Shown piece by piece: positions 1-8,002 of a stretch of DNA of 64,000 nt. Every line of letters begins with the position of its first letter. The first letter of the stretch is position 1. A program made the position numbers and the translations under genes. Origin of the DNA: CAVUWL01 sp963700105 (lineage in GTDB: Bacteria > Actinomycetota > Thermoleophilia > Solirubrobacterales > 70-9); contig CAVOWL010000004.1 in the NCBI GenBank assembly GCA_963700105.1, forward strand, positions 558,001 through 622,000. Direction: 5' to 3'. The notes under the pieces were generated by a model. That model was not told the DNA's origin. It was given only the letters and a program-made list of their open reading frames with translations, and did no database searches.

Positions 1-589
1 GGCTATCGAGGGCAAAGTTCTCGAAATCGAGGTCGATTCCGTTGTAGTCACGGCTGGTTGCGATCGCGACCAGTGCGCCCACCATCGCGGCGCGACGCCG
101 CTGGCTCTTTAGGATCCCGACAAAGGCCGGTAAGTCCGCGCCCTCGGTTACCGTCGGAACGACCCGAATATGACGGTCTCGCAACTTCTTGATGATCGAC
201 TGCTCGCCCGCGCCAGGGTCGTCTATGACCGTCGAATCGCCAGAAACCGAGTACCAAAACGGGCTCGCGGTGCCAACCAGATCGGCATTCATGGTGGTTG
301 ACCTCAGTGCCGCAGACATGTCCCAATACGGCAACCAAAGGGACACGAGGCGGCGGTAGTTCGCGCTGCGGTGGGCTCGGGGGCTCCGACCCGCCGAGCG
401 GTCGGCGGGGCCGTTGCCCCTAACCTCGCGGCCCTGCGGAATTGCCCTACTCTGGCGGGCCCGGCCAGCGCCCCTGTACAGGTTCCGAATCGGTGCGCCA
501 CTCGGAGCGCCGGCGCCGCATCCAGCGCCAAAGAGCGTGGCAGCCAGAGCAAATCCGAGGAATGGTTTGGCCGCGGTCGTGTCAGCAGG
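1..589 (-). CDS. GH18-like lipoprotein, partial, start unclear
   Basis: The reverse-strand frame is open from the window edge up to an in-frame TAA at 590-592. Near the edge it carries GIDLDFENF, which matches the DxxDxDxE catalytic strand of glycoside hydrolase family 18 (chitinase/YaaH-like). Upstream is LWLPYWDM, a typical GH18 first strand. The far N-terminal part reads FLGFALAATLFGAGC, a lipoprotein signal with the lipobox Cys at about 518-520. The oddity is the start: between the stop and this signal there is no ATG, GTG or TTG, and the first GTG (344-346) lies after the signal. Either a rare start codon or a frameshift removed the true start. The C-terminus runs off the window. Family call is good; gene integrity is uncertain. 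Confidence 0.6.
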
Positions 590-667
590 TTAGAGGGAGA
601 GCCACGACGTCTGGCAGGTGAGGACGGCTCCGAACGAGCGAGGCGAAGGTCTGGTGCTCGGGTCGGT

Positions 668-1570
668 CTAAGCCGCTTGTCTTTCGTTGATTCCGGCTCG
701 AATCGTCGTGGCGGTGATCTCCTCAGCGAACTCGCCCCACAAGGCTCGTGGGAGATCGTGGCCCATCCCCGAAAAGATTCGCAAGTGGGCTCCGGGGATC
801 GCCCTGGCGGTGGCCCGCGCCCCGGAGGGATTGATCAACCGATCCTTTTCACCGTGGATTACCGTCGTCGGCAGCCGTAGTTTGCGCAGCTCGCGGGTGC
901 GGTCTCCAGACGCCGTAATCGCGTGGAGTTGCCGCAACACCCCGGCCCGGCTGTGGCCTCGGTCATAAGAGCTACCGACGATTTCACGCAGACGCTGTTC
1001 GTCAAGTGGGTAGCCGGGGGACCCGATTATGCGAAATGTCTTCAGCGCCTGTTCAATGGCGCTCTCGCGGCCCGCCGGTGGGTGCGCCAATAAAGTGCCA
1101 AAGGTCTTCAACTCGGGCCTACCGACCAGGCGGTTGCCCGTCGTAGAGAGCATCGAGACCAGCGACCTAATCCGTGCCGGGGCCTCGATCGCAACCGTCT
1201 GGGCGATCATTCCTCCCATCGATGCACCCACCATGTGGGCATCCTCGATCTCCAAGAAATCCATCAATGAGGTTGTATCGAGCGCCATATCGGTGAGAAG
1301 GTAGGGCGCGGTCGAGCGGCGGCCGATAAGCAGGTCCACTGGCCGCGGTGCCCCGGCCGCCTCAAACTTGGTCGAGCGCCCGATATCGCGGTTGTCGAAA
1401 CGAATCACCCGAAAGCCCCGTTCGGCGAGCATCAGGCAGAAATCCTGATCCCAGCCAAGCATCTGGGTTCCCAGCCCCATGATCAGGAGCAGCGGCTCGG
1501 CGTCGGCGTCACCAATCTCCTGGTAGGCGATCTCAATGCCGTTTGCCGCGGCGATCCGCTCTTCACTCAT
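668..1570 (-). CDS. alpha/beta hydrolase
   Basis: About 300 residues with the alpha/beta hydrolase fold. The nucleophile elbow GASMGG places the Ser near residue 117, VIHGEKDRLI carries the acid, and the catalytic His is in GMGHDLP near the C-terminus. The N-terminal LLLIMGLGTQMLGW replaces the usual HG oxyanion motif, as in 'alpha/beta fold hydrolase' proteins related to esterases and enol-lactone hydrolases. I chose the ATG at 1568-1570 (MSEERIAAANG); the frame extends to 1690 but that would run into the divergent phosphoesterase that starts at 1661. Another ATG three codons upstream is possible. Substrate is not predictable from sequence. Confidence 0.85.
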   Translation of the reverse strand: MSEERIAAANGIEIAYQEIGDADAEPLLLIMGLGTQMLGWDQDFCLMLAERGFRVIRFDNRDIGRSTKFEAAGAPRPVDLLIGRRSTAPYLLTDMALDTTSLMDFLEIEDAHMVGASMGGMIAQTVAIEAPARIRSLVSMLSTTGNRLVGRPELKTFGTLLAHPPAGRESAIEQALKTFRIIGSPGYPLDEQRLREIVGSSYDRGHSRAGVLRQLHAITASGDRTRELRKLRLPTTVIHGEKDRLINPSGARATARAIPGAHLRIFSGMGHDLPRALWGEFAEEITATTIRAGINERQAA

Positions 1571-1660
1571 GGCGACCATGCCAGCGAAGTTTAGCCAGTA
1601 CTGGCTGCCCAGCCAGTCGGGCACAGTGGGCGCGGATTCCCCAGCGGCTAGGTTGGCGCC

Positions 1661-2779
1661 GTGCAAACCGCGATCATCTCCGACCTCCATCTCTCCAGCG
1701 CCGACGGTGCTGATGTCCTGCGCAGCGCCGACGTTAGGGGAGCGCTCTTTGAGCAGATCGAGGGCGCGGATCGCCTCGTCATGCTGGGCGATGTGATCGA
1801 GTTGCGGGAGCGACCGCTCGGAGTCGCGTTGGCCCTAGCGCAGCCCTTCTTTGAGGAGCTCGGTTCGGCACTCGCCGGTCGCGAGGTGATCCTCGTTCCC
1901 GGCAACCACGATCACCACTTTGCCGAGCCAATGCTCGATCGACTCTCACTCGCTGGCGGATCTCCGATCGAGCTCGAGCACCGCTACCCGCCCTCGCCCG
2001 GACCCGAGCAGTTGCTGCAGCGCTGGCTCGGCCCGACCCGACTCGAGTTCGCCTATCCGGGAATCTGGCTACGTGAGGACGTCTATGCAACCCATGGCCA
2101 TTACATGGACTGCCACCTCTCCTTGCCGCGGGCGGAGTGCCTGGCCGCCGCAGCGCTCCTGCGCGCCACGGGTCCCGTTCCCAACCCTGCGAGCCCCGCG
2201 GACTATGAGCGGGCCCTGCGCCCCCTCTACGGGTTCAGCCATGGCCTTGCCCAGTCTCGGGCCTCGGTCACAGCACAGAGATCCAGCCGCTCATCTGAGG
2301 CAGCGTGGGAGCTCCTGTCGGGGAGCGGTGGTGGCGCCGGGCGGCGCCTCGCGGGCGGCGCCTCGCGGGCGGCGCTTCGGGCGGCGATCTGGGGCATAAA
2401 CCACCTGCTTCACTCCGAATTCAGACCCGACATCTCCGGCGATGCGATCTTTCGCAGCGGCCTCGCGGGAGCCTCCGAGATGGCGCGTCGACTCGATTCG
2501 GGCGCCGCCCACGTGATCACCGGTCACACCCACCGCGGCGGACCAATGAAGGGCGAAGCCGAGTGGCGCCTGGCGGGCGGGGCGCGGCTGCACAACAGCG
2601 GCAACTGGGTCTTCTCCTCCGCCTTTCACCACCCGGGCACTCCACCGAGTCCGTATTGGCCCGGGACCGTCACCTGGGTCAACGGGGCCGGCCCTCCGCG
2701 TCGGATCGAGATCCTCAGAGAGCGCTCCCACGCCGAGCTTGCCGCGATCGCGCGGTTCAGCCGAGCCAGTCGGCGATGA
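1661..2779 (+). CDS. calcineurin-like metallophosphoesterase
   Basis: 372 residues starting with GTG. All metallophosphoesterase blocks are visible: SDLHL at the N-terminus, LGDVIEL, PGNHDHH, and ITGHTHRGG near the C-terminus, which together bind two metal ions. The overall type resembles UDP-2,3-diacylglucosamine hydrolase (LpxH)-like enzymes, but lipid A is not expected in an actinobacterium, so the substrate is open. Residues around 225-245 are low complexity (Gly/Ala/Arg), encoded by a short tandem GC-rich repeat near 2340-2385. The gene is divergent from the hydrolase at 668-1570 and its last 23 bases overlap the convergent dehalogenase-like gene. Confidence 0.88.
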   Translation: MQTAIISDLHLSSADGADVLRSADVRGALFEQIEGADRLVMLGDVIELRERPLGVALALAQPFFEELGSALAGREVILVPGNHDHHFAEPMLDRLSLAGGSPIELEHRYPPSPGPEQLLQRWLGPTRLEFAYPGIWLREDVYATHGHYMDCHLSLPRAECLAAAALLRATGPVPNPASPADYERALRPLYGFSHGLAQSRASVTAQRSSRSSEAAWELLSGSGGGAGRRLAGGASRAALRAAIWGINHLLHSEFRPDISGDAIFRSGLAGASEMARRLDSGAAHVITGHTHRGGPMKGEAEWRLAGGARLHNSGNWVFSSAFHHPGTPPSPYWPGTVTWVNGAGPPRRIEILRERSHAELAAIARFSRASRR

Positions 2780-3629
2780 GGCGCCCGATCTCCTCCCCCG
2801 CGTCCTCTTGCAGGAAGTGCCCGGCGTTCTCGATCTTTTGGGGCGCCGGAAAGTTGAGCTGCTGAGCAACCCGCTCCCCGACCGAAAAGGGCAGGACCGG
2901 ATCGGAGTCCGCCCACAACAAGAGGGTCGGGCGTTGATCGCCGCGCAGCGCATCGGCAACCGCTCTACCCGCGGCCGCCCCCGGTGCCTCGGGCTCGGTC
3001 GGCAAAATCAAGGGGAAGGCACGCGCTCCGGCCTTTGCCTCTGAGGTCGGATAGGGAGCCTCATATGCGGCAATCACCTCATCGCCGGGATCGTTCTTAC
3101 ACCCCCCGCGGACGAGCAATCCGACCGCGACGTCGGGGTTACCGCGCACGAACTCGCGGAAATTGAGCCAGGTCTCGCTCATCTTCTGATGGCCGGTGAA
3201 AGGGCCCGTATCCATGATCACCAACCGGGAGAAGCGCTCGGGGTGCTCAACCGCCAGGCGCAGCCCGATCGGCCCGCCCCAGTCGTGTACGACCGCGGTG
3301 GCGTCATGCAGATCGAGTTCCTCGACCAACTCGGCCATCAGCTCGACGTGGCGGTCATAGGTGTACCAGGCGAGATCGGTTGGCTTATCGGAGCGCCCGA
3401 ATCCGGCATAGTCGGGCGCGATGCAGCGGTAGCCGGCATCGCGCACCGAAGGGATCACCTTGCGCCATAGAAACGACCAGGTCGGCTCGCCGTGAAAGAA
3501 GACGACCGGCCTACCCTCGCCCTCGTCAAGGTGGGCAAGGCGCAGTCCGTCAACCTCGCGGTAGCGCGATTGGAAGGGAAAATCTGGAAGTCCTTCCAGA
3601 AGCTGTTCGGGTGCTCGCACTGCATCCAC
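2757..3629 (-). CDS. haloalkane dehalogenase-like alpha/beta hydrolase
   Basis: About 290 residues. HGEPTWSFLWRK is the oxyanion/halide motif of subfamily HLD-I haloalkane dehalogenases (E in place of N), and VVHDWGG carries the Asp nucleophile (about residue 116) followed by the halide-binding Trp. A C-terminal NAGHFLQED supplies the catalytic His. Known family chemistry is hydrolysis of a carbon-halogen bond to an alcohol and halide; close relatives hydrolyse epoxides or other substrates, so activity is inferred. I chose GTG at 3627-3629 because GAGGAG lies about 8 bases before it; the frame extends to 3710. The 3' end overlaps the convergent phosphoesterase by 23 bases. Confidence 0.82.
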   Translation of the reverse strand: MDAVRAPEQLLEGLPDFPFQSRYREVDGLRLAHLDEGEGRPVVFFHGEPTWSFLWRKVIPSVRDAGYRCIAPDYAGFGRSDKPTDLAWYTYDRHVELMAELVEELDLHDATAVVHDWGGPIGLRLAVEHPERFSRLVIMDTGPFTGHQKMSETWLNFREFVRGNPDVAVGLLVRGGCKNDPGDEVIAAYEAPYPTSEAKAGARAFPLILPTEPEAPGAAAGRAVADALRGDQRPTLLLWADSDPVLPFSVGERVAQQLNFPAPQKIENAGHFLQEDAGEEIGRLIADWLG

Positions 3630-3733
3630 GGCCAACTCTCCTCGCCTCGCTGCGACAGGTCGCGCCGATTCTATCCGCCGGGCGAGTGGCGGGAACGGAG
3701 CTCGAATCAATATTTCACTTTGTCGATCGACAT

Positions 3734-3771
3734 TATGCTAGTCTTGCCCGTTCTTTTACAACTAAGTTAGT
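3734..3771 (+). promoter_or_regulatory. candidate promoter and operator of the sulfate importer
   Basis: TATGCT (3734-3739) fits a -10 box. It is followed at 3761-3771 by ACTAAGTTAGT, a palindrome with 5-base arms around one G, sitting between the likely transcription start and the ribosome site AGGAAGG (about 3778-3784). The position suits a repressor operator. Assignment is by inspection only. Confidence 0.35.
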
Positions 3772-3793
3772 CGACATAGGAAGGATCCCTTCT

Positions 3794-4825
3794 ATGCGGA
3801 ACGCTCGCAAGGTAACCCGGCGGCGCAGCGTTAACGCCGGCCTCTTGGCCGGTCTATTTGCGTTGGGCATCGCCCTCGTCGCGACAGGGTGCGGCAGCAG
3901 CTCAAGTTCCTCAGGTGGTGGCAAGGTCGACGTGGTCGGCTACTCAACCCCGCAGACGGTTTATGAAGAAGGCCTTGAGCCCGCGTTCACCAAGACCTCG
4001 GCCGGCTCGGGCGTCAGCTTCACTAACTCCTTCGGTGCCTCCGGCGATCAGAGCCGGGCGGTGGCCGCCGGTCAGCCAGCCTCGCTCGTTCACTTCTCCC
4101 AGGCCGGCGACATGACCCGCCTGGTCGAAGCGGGCCTCGTTTCCAAAGAATGGGACAAGCAGAAATACAACGGCATCGCGACGAACTCGGTGGTCGTACT
4201 GACGGTTCGCAAGGGCAACCCAGATCACATCACCTCGTTCAACGACCTACTCACCAAGAACGTCAGCATCATCACGCCCAACCCGTTTAGCTCCGGCTCG
4301 GCGCGCTGGAACATCATGGCCGTTTACGGCTCCCAGATCCAACAGGGCAAGAGCCCGACCCAGGCGCTGGATGCGGTCAAGACGGTGCTTGAAAAGACCA
4401 AGGCTCAGCCCGGCAGCGGTCGCGAAGCGATGACCGCCTTCACCCAGGGCCAGGGGGATGTCCTGCTGTCCTATGAGAACGAGGCGATCGCCGCTGAAAA
4501 GGCCGGCGAAGCGGTCGAATACGTCATCCCCGAAGACACGATTAAGATCGAAACTCCGATCGCCGTCACCACCAAGGCACCTCCGGCGGCGCAGAAGTTC
4601 CTCGAATTCATCTGGTCAGAAGCGGGGCAGAAGATCTGGGCCGAACACGGCTACCGACCGGTTGATCCGAGCCTGGTCAATCCGAAGCAATTCCCGACTC
4701 CGAAGGGCCTCTTCACGATCGCCAAGTTCGGCGGCTGGGAAACGGTCAACAAGAAGTTCTTCGAAGAAACCACCGGCTCGATCGCAAAGATCGAGAAGGA
4801 ACTAGGGGTATCTACTGGCGGCTGA
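3794..4825 (+). CDS. cysP: sulfate ABC transporter substrate-binding lipoprotein
   Basis: 343 residues. A lipoprotein signal peptide ends in the lipobox VATGC (Cys about residue 33), followed by a Ser-rich linker, so the protein is anchored outside the membrane. The mature start DVVGYSTPQTVYEE and later blocks FGASGDQSRAV, DVLLSYENEA and AGQKIWAEHGYRPV are typical of the CysP/Sbp family that delivers sulfate (or thiosulfate) to CysTWA. The frame is open further upstream, but the ATG at 3794 has AGGAAGG about 10 bases before it and begins the signal peptide. It is first in a four-gene operon; its stop overlaps the likely start of cysT. Confidence 0.93.
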   Translation: MRNARKVTRRRSVNAGLLAGLFALGIALVATGCGSSSSSSGGGKVDVVGYSTPQTVYEEGLEPAFTKTSAGSGVSFTNSFGASGDQSRAVAAGQPASLVHFSQAGDMTRLVEAGLVSKEWDKQKYNGIATNSVVVLTVRKGNPDHITSFNDLLTKNVSIITPNPFSSGSARWNIMAVYGSQIQQGKSPTQALDAVKTVLEKTKAQPGSGREAMTAFTQGQGDVLLSYENEAIAAEKAGEAVEYVIPEDTIKIETPIAVTTKAPPAAQKFLEFIWSEAGQKIWAEHGYRPVDPSLVNPKQFPTPKGLFTIAKFGGWETVNKKFFEETTGSIAKIEKELGVSTGG

Positions 4826-5741
4826 GATCGACAGCGGCGCCCTCACCGCCCCCGGGTCGGGGTTCTCCCTACCCGGGGGCGGTGGCCTGCGCGCCCTGCG
4901 GCGCGGCGGTGGCCTGCTGGCCGGGCGCGGCCTGGTTGCGCTCTATCTGAGCCTGATCGTCTTATTGCCGCTGGCGGCGGTCGTTTCGCAGGCCTTCAGC
5001 CACGGACCGGCCAGCTTCTGGGAAGCCGTCAGCGGCGCCCAGGCGATCGCGGCCCTGAAGCTGACGGTGATCTCATCGCTGATCGTGGTTGCGATCAACG
5101 GGGTCTTTGGCGTCCTGATTGCCTGGGTCCTGGTCCGAGATGAGTTCCCGGGAAAGAGGGCCGTAAACGCTCTGATCGACCTTCCCTTCGCCCTGCCGAC
5201 GGTCGTCGCCGGCCTCACCTTGGTCACCCTTTACGGAACCGACAGCCCAATTGGGATCAATGTGTCCCTGACCCGCGCCGGCGTCGTCTTGGCGCTGCTC
5301 TTTGTCACCTTACCGTTTGTCGTGCGAGCCGTACAGCCGCTGCTTTTGGAGCTCGACCGCGAGATGGAGGAAGCCGCGGCTTCACTGGGCGCCAGCGGCC
5401 TGACCATCTTTCGCCGCATCATCTTCCCCAACCTCCTGCCGGGGATCGCGGCGGGTGTTGCCCTAGCCTTTGCCCGAGCCCTTGGGGAGTACGGCTCCCT
5501 GGTGCTGATCTCGGGGGAGATCGCTTTTAAGACCGAAGTCTCCTCGGTGTTCATCTACCACCAGGTCCAGTCGGGAAACACCAGTGGCGCCGCCGCCGTC
5601 TCGGTCGTCCTGTTGGCCGTTTCCCTGATTCTGCTTGCCTGCGTCAGCCTCGCGCAGCGCTGGGGCAGCGGCAGGGGGAACCCGATCCTCTTGGGTGGCA
5701 CGATCGAGCGCCTCAGGGGCCGGGGCGGAGCAAAGCGATGA
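4815..5741 (+). CDS. cysT: sulfate ABC transporter permease CysT
   Basis: Inner-membrane permease with several hydrophobic helices and the coupling loop EEAASLGASGLTIFRRIIFPNLLPG, read in parts as EEAAASLGASG. The segment GRGLVALYLSLIVLLPLAA is the conserved first helix of CysT, and it lies upstream of the first TTG (4965), so that codon cannot be the start. The frame is open back to a TAG at 4803, with no ATG, GTG or TTG; the best candidate is CTG at 4815, preceded by AGGGG at about 6 bases and overlapping the cysP stop. The product would be 308 residues against about 275-285 usual. Pairs with CysW to form the channel. Confidence 0.88.
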   Translation: MAAEIDSGALTAPGSGFSLPGGGGLRALRRGGGLLAGRGLVALYLSLIVLLPLAAVVSQAFSHGPASFWEAVSGAQAIAALKLTVISSLIVVAINGVFGVLIAWVLVRDEFPGKRAVNALIDLPFALPTVVAGLTLVTLYGTDSPIGINVSLTRAGVVLALLFVTLPFVVRAVQPLLLELDREMEEAAASLGASGLTIFRRIIFPNLLPGIAAGVALAFARALGEYGSLVLISGEIAFKTEVSSVFIYHQVQSGNTSGAAAVSVVLLAVSLILLACVSLAQRWGSGRGNPILLGGTIERLRGRGGAKR

Positions 5742-6541
5742 GGACCGCCCCGCGGCGCAGCCGCTGGAGCCTGCGGATCGCCGCGCTCGGCTACCTGGCC
5801 GCGCTGCTGATCGCGCCGGTCACGCTGATTTTCTACAAGACCTTCGAACACGGTCTCGCCAAGCCGATCGAAGCGATCACCACCCCAAACGCCCTGCACG
5901 CGGTGCAGCTGACGCTTGTGATGGTCGCCGTCGCGGTGCCGCTGAACACGGTCTTTGGGGTCGGCTGCGCCCTGCTTTTGGTGCGACATCGCACCCGTTT
6001 TAGCTTCCTGCTCGACGCCGTGATCAACCTGCCGTTTGCGATCTCCCCGATCGTGATCGGCCTCTCGCTGTTTTTGCTCTACGGCACCGGTGGCTGGTTC
6101 GCCGGTCTCTCCGAAGCTGGAATCCAGATCCTCTTCTCGCCCCCCGGGATGATCCTGGCGAGCATCTTTGTCTCGGTCCCGTTCGTGGTTCGTGAGACCG
6201 TGCCCGTCCTGCAGGAGATCGGAGCCGAGCAGGAGGAGGCCGCCTCGACCCTGGGCGCCAACGCCTGGCAGACCTTTTGGCGCATCACCCTGCCGGCGAT
6301 CCGCTGGGGCGTCGCCTACGGCGTCGTCCTCACCACCGCGCGGGTCCTGGGCGAGTTCGGCGCGGTCACGATCGTCTCGGGCTCGATCTCGGGACAGACC
6401 GAAACCCTTCCCCTCTTTGTCTTCAAGCAATTTGAGAACTACAACGCGACCGGCGCCTACGCGGCCACGATCGTGCTCGCGATCCTCGCCCTTTCCACAC
6501 TTTTGGCGATGAACACCCTGAAGCGAAAGGAGGATGCCTGA
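5738..6541 (+). CDS. cysW: sulfate ABC transporter permease CysW
   Basis: 267 residues, five to six membrane helices and the permease loop EEAASTLGANAWQTFWRITLP that docks on the ATPase. The helix FAISPIVIGLSLFLLYG and the C-terminal region GSISGQTETLPLFVF are typical of CysW. ATGA overlap with cysT (four bases) and TGATG overlap with cysA indicate translational coupling and a 1:1 complex. Start ATG at 5738 places an Arg-rich N-terminus before the first helix, as expected for cytoplasmic orientation. Confidence 0.94.
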   Translation: MRTAPRRSRWSLRIAALGYLAALLIAPVTLIFYKTFEHGLAKPIEAITTPNALHAVQLTLVMVAVAVPLNTVFGVGCALLLVRHRTRFSFLLDAVINLPFAISPIVIGLSLFLLYGTGGWFAGLSEAGIQILFSPPGMILASIFVSVPFVVRETVPVLQEIGAEQEEAASTLGANAWQTFWRITLPAIRWGVAYGVVLTTARVLGEFGAVTIVSGSISGQTETLPLFVFKQFENYNATGAYAATIVLAILALSTLLAMNTLKRKEDA

Positions 6542-7578
6542 TGGGAATCACAGTCGAGGGAGCGTTCAAGCGCTTCGGTGACTTTCAGGCTCTTGACGAC
6601 GTATCAATCGAGGTGCCAAACGGCTCGCTGACGGCTTTGCTCGGCCCCAGTGGCAGCGGCAAGTCGACGCTGCTGCGAGCGATCGCGGGGCTCGAGACGC
6701 TCGACGGCGGCCGCGTCATGATCGATGAGGAGGACGTATCGACGAAACCAGCCCAAAAGCGCCAGGTCGGCTTCGTCTTTCAGCATTACGCCGCCTTCAA
6801 GCACATGACGGTTTTTGGCAACGTCGCTTTCGGACTGAAGATTCGCAAGTGGCGAAAGCCTGAGATCGAGGCCCGGGTCCATGAGCTGCTGCGGTTGGTC
6901 CAACTCGACGGGCTCGCCGGACGCTACCCCTCCCAGCTCTCTGGAGGACAGCGCCAGCGGATGGCGCTGGCGCGAGCCCTCGCCGTGCAGCCCCAGGTGC
7001 TGCTGCTCGATGAGCCCTTCGGCGCGCTCGATGCCAAGGTCCGAAAGGACCTGCGCACCTGGCTTCGCCAGCTGCATGAGGAGATGCACGTGACGACGAT
7101 CTTCGTCACCCACGACCAGGAGGAGGCGATGGACGTCGCCGAGCAGCTGGTGGTGATGAACGAGGGCCGGGTCGAGCAGGCCGGGACGGCGAATGAGCTC
7201 TATGAGCAGCCGGCGAACGAGTTCGTGATGAGCTTCGTCGGCGAGGTCAACCGGCTCGGTGAGCACTTCGTGCGACCACACGATATGGAGGTCGTGCTTG
7301 ACCCCGACGAGCGCACCGAGGAGGCGATGGTAAAGCGCATCGTCGCCCTGGGATTTGAGATCCGGGTTGAGTTCTCGCTCGGTGACGGGACCGAGGTCTG
7401 GGCGCAGCTTACCCGCGCCGAGCTGCAAAAGCTCGAGCTCCGCGAGGGGCAGATCGTCTACCTGCGCCCCGGCCAGACCAAGAGCTTCAGCGGTGACTCA
7501 CCGCCCGCCGAGCGGGAGGCCTCGACTCCTCCCGGCAAGTTGGGCGGCGATGACGCAGAGGTATCTGCAGCCGCCTGA
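6541..7578 (+). CDS. cysA: sulfate ABC transporter ATPase CysA
   Basis: 345 residues. Walker A GPSGSGKS at residues 35-42, the Q-loop in FVFQHYAAFKHMTV, signature LSGGQRQRMALARAL, Walker B VLLLDEPFGALD and switch His in VTHDQEEAMDVAE are all intact. The C-terminal 110 residues form the regulatory beta-barrel (TOBE-like) common to CysA. It powers sulfate import by the CysT/CysW pair. Its ATG shares one base with the cysW stop. A long perfect stem-loop begins 10 bases after the stop. Confidence 0.95.
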   Translation: MGITVEGAFKRFGDFQALDDVSIEVPNGSLTALLGPSGSGKSTLLRAIAGLETLDGGRVMIDEEDVSTKPAQKRQVGFVFQHYAAFKHMTVFGNVAFGLKIRKWRKPEIEARVHELLRLVQLDGLAGRYPSQLSGGQRQRMALARALAVQPQVLLLDEPFGALDAKVRKDLRTWLRQLHEEMHVTTIFVTHDQEEAMDVAEQLVVMNEGRVEQAGTANELYEQPANEFVMSFVGEVNRLGEHFVRPHDMEVVLDPDERTEEAMVKRIVALGFEIRVEFSLGDGTEVWAQLTRAELQKLELREGQIVYLRPGQTKSFSGDSPPAEREASTPPGKLGGDDAEVSAAA

Positions 7579-7581
7579 AGG

Positions 7582-7632
7582 GGCGACGGGGCGGGGCGCG
7601 CTTTGCCGGGTGGCGCCCCGCCCCATCTCGCC
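7582..7632 (+). terminator. stem-loop after cysA
   Basis: GGGGCGGGGCGC (7588-7599) pairs perfectly with GCGCCCCGCCCC (7613-7624) across a 13-base loop, and flanking GGCGA (7582-7586) and TCGCC (7628-7632) can extend the stem. There is no U tract, so it may end the cys transcript with Rho, or protect its 3' end, rather than act as a classic intrinsic terminator. Confidence 0.6.
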
Positions 7633-7654
7633 GTTGATCCTATTCGCTTTCTGC

Positions 7655-7675
7655 TATTCTTGAGTTAGATACTCA
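7655..7675 (+). promoter_or_regulatory. candidate promoter and palindrome before small ORF
   Basis: TATTCT (7655-7660) resembles a -10 box and TTGATC lies 15 bases upstream. It is followed at once by TGAGT-TAGAT-ACTCA (7661-7675), a 5-base-arm palindrome. The arrangement (TATnCT, then a palindrome containing GTTAG, then a strong ribosome site) resembles the one before cysP. Confidence 0.3.
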
Positions 7676-7698
7676 GCAAACTCTGGAAAGGAGGAGGG

Positions 7699-7914
7699 AT
7701 GAGCTCCCCCCCGCCCGTAAGAACCACCTTCATCTCGCGCGGCCGCCTCAGCGGCGTTCTCCGCGAGCGCTTCCCCGCCGGTCGCCCCTCCGGCGGCCCA
7801 AGGACCCTCAGGGCCCGTGCCCGTCAAGAGCGCGATCAGCGGGCCTTCGACGACGCTCTCTACTACAGGGCCCGCCTGATTCTCGGCGATTCCCTGTCCC
7901 CTCCGACGCGCTGA
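7699..7914 (+). CDS. small Arg-rich protein of unknown function
   Basis: 71 residues, not recognised. Support comes from context: the ATG is preceded by AAAGGAGGAGGG, the strongest ribosome site in the window, a plausible promoter lies upstream, and a textbook terminator follows. The product is basic (many Arg), with no signal peptide or membrane segment; the C-terminal half RDQRAFDDALYYRARLILG could form an amphipathic helix. Codon third positions are GC rich like the neighbours. It lies directly downstream of the sulfate importer, so a sulfur-related role is possible but unproven. The transcript could also act as an RNA. Confidence 0.5.
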   Translation: MSSPPPVRTTFISRGRLSGVLRERFPAGRPSGGPRTLRARARQERDQRAFDDALYYRARLILGDSLSPPTR

Positions 7915-7940
7915 TCCCCGGCGCGTAGGACCTCCCAGAC

Positions 7941-7981
7941 CCCCGACCGCGCCGATCCCCACCGGCGCGGTCGGGGGTTTT
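7941..7981 (+). terminator. intrinsic terminator
   Basis: CCCCCGACCGCGCC pairs with GGCGCGGTCGGGGG across a loop of about 10 bases, and the stem is followed by TTTT. All 14 pairs are Watson-Crick. It ends the transcript of the small ORF on the plus strand; read the other way there is no T tract. Confidence 0.85.
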
Positions 7982-8002
7982 GCCGATTCCCGAGGGCTCT
8001 TG

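Noticed and set aside
2330..2390. GC-rich tandem repeat considered as a mobile or recombination site
   Set aside because: In frame within the metallophosphoesterase gene and encodes a low-complexity Gly/Ala/Arg loop; no other copies seen.
5555..6430. 291-codon minus-strand frame opposite cysT/cysW
   Set aside because: Shadow of two certain permease genes; its translation is Arg/Asp/Gln-rich and not protein-like.
6604..7428. 274-codon minus-strand frame opposite cysA
   Set aside because: Shadow of an intact ATPase gene; His/Leu-rich from antisense codons.
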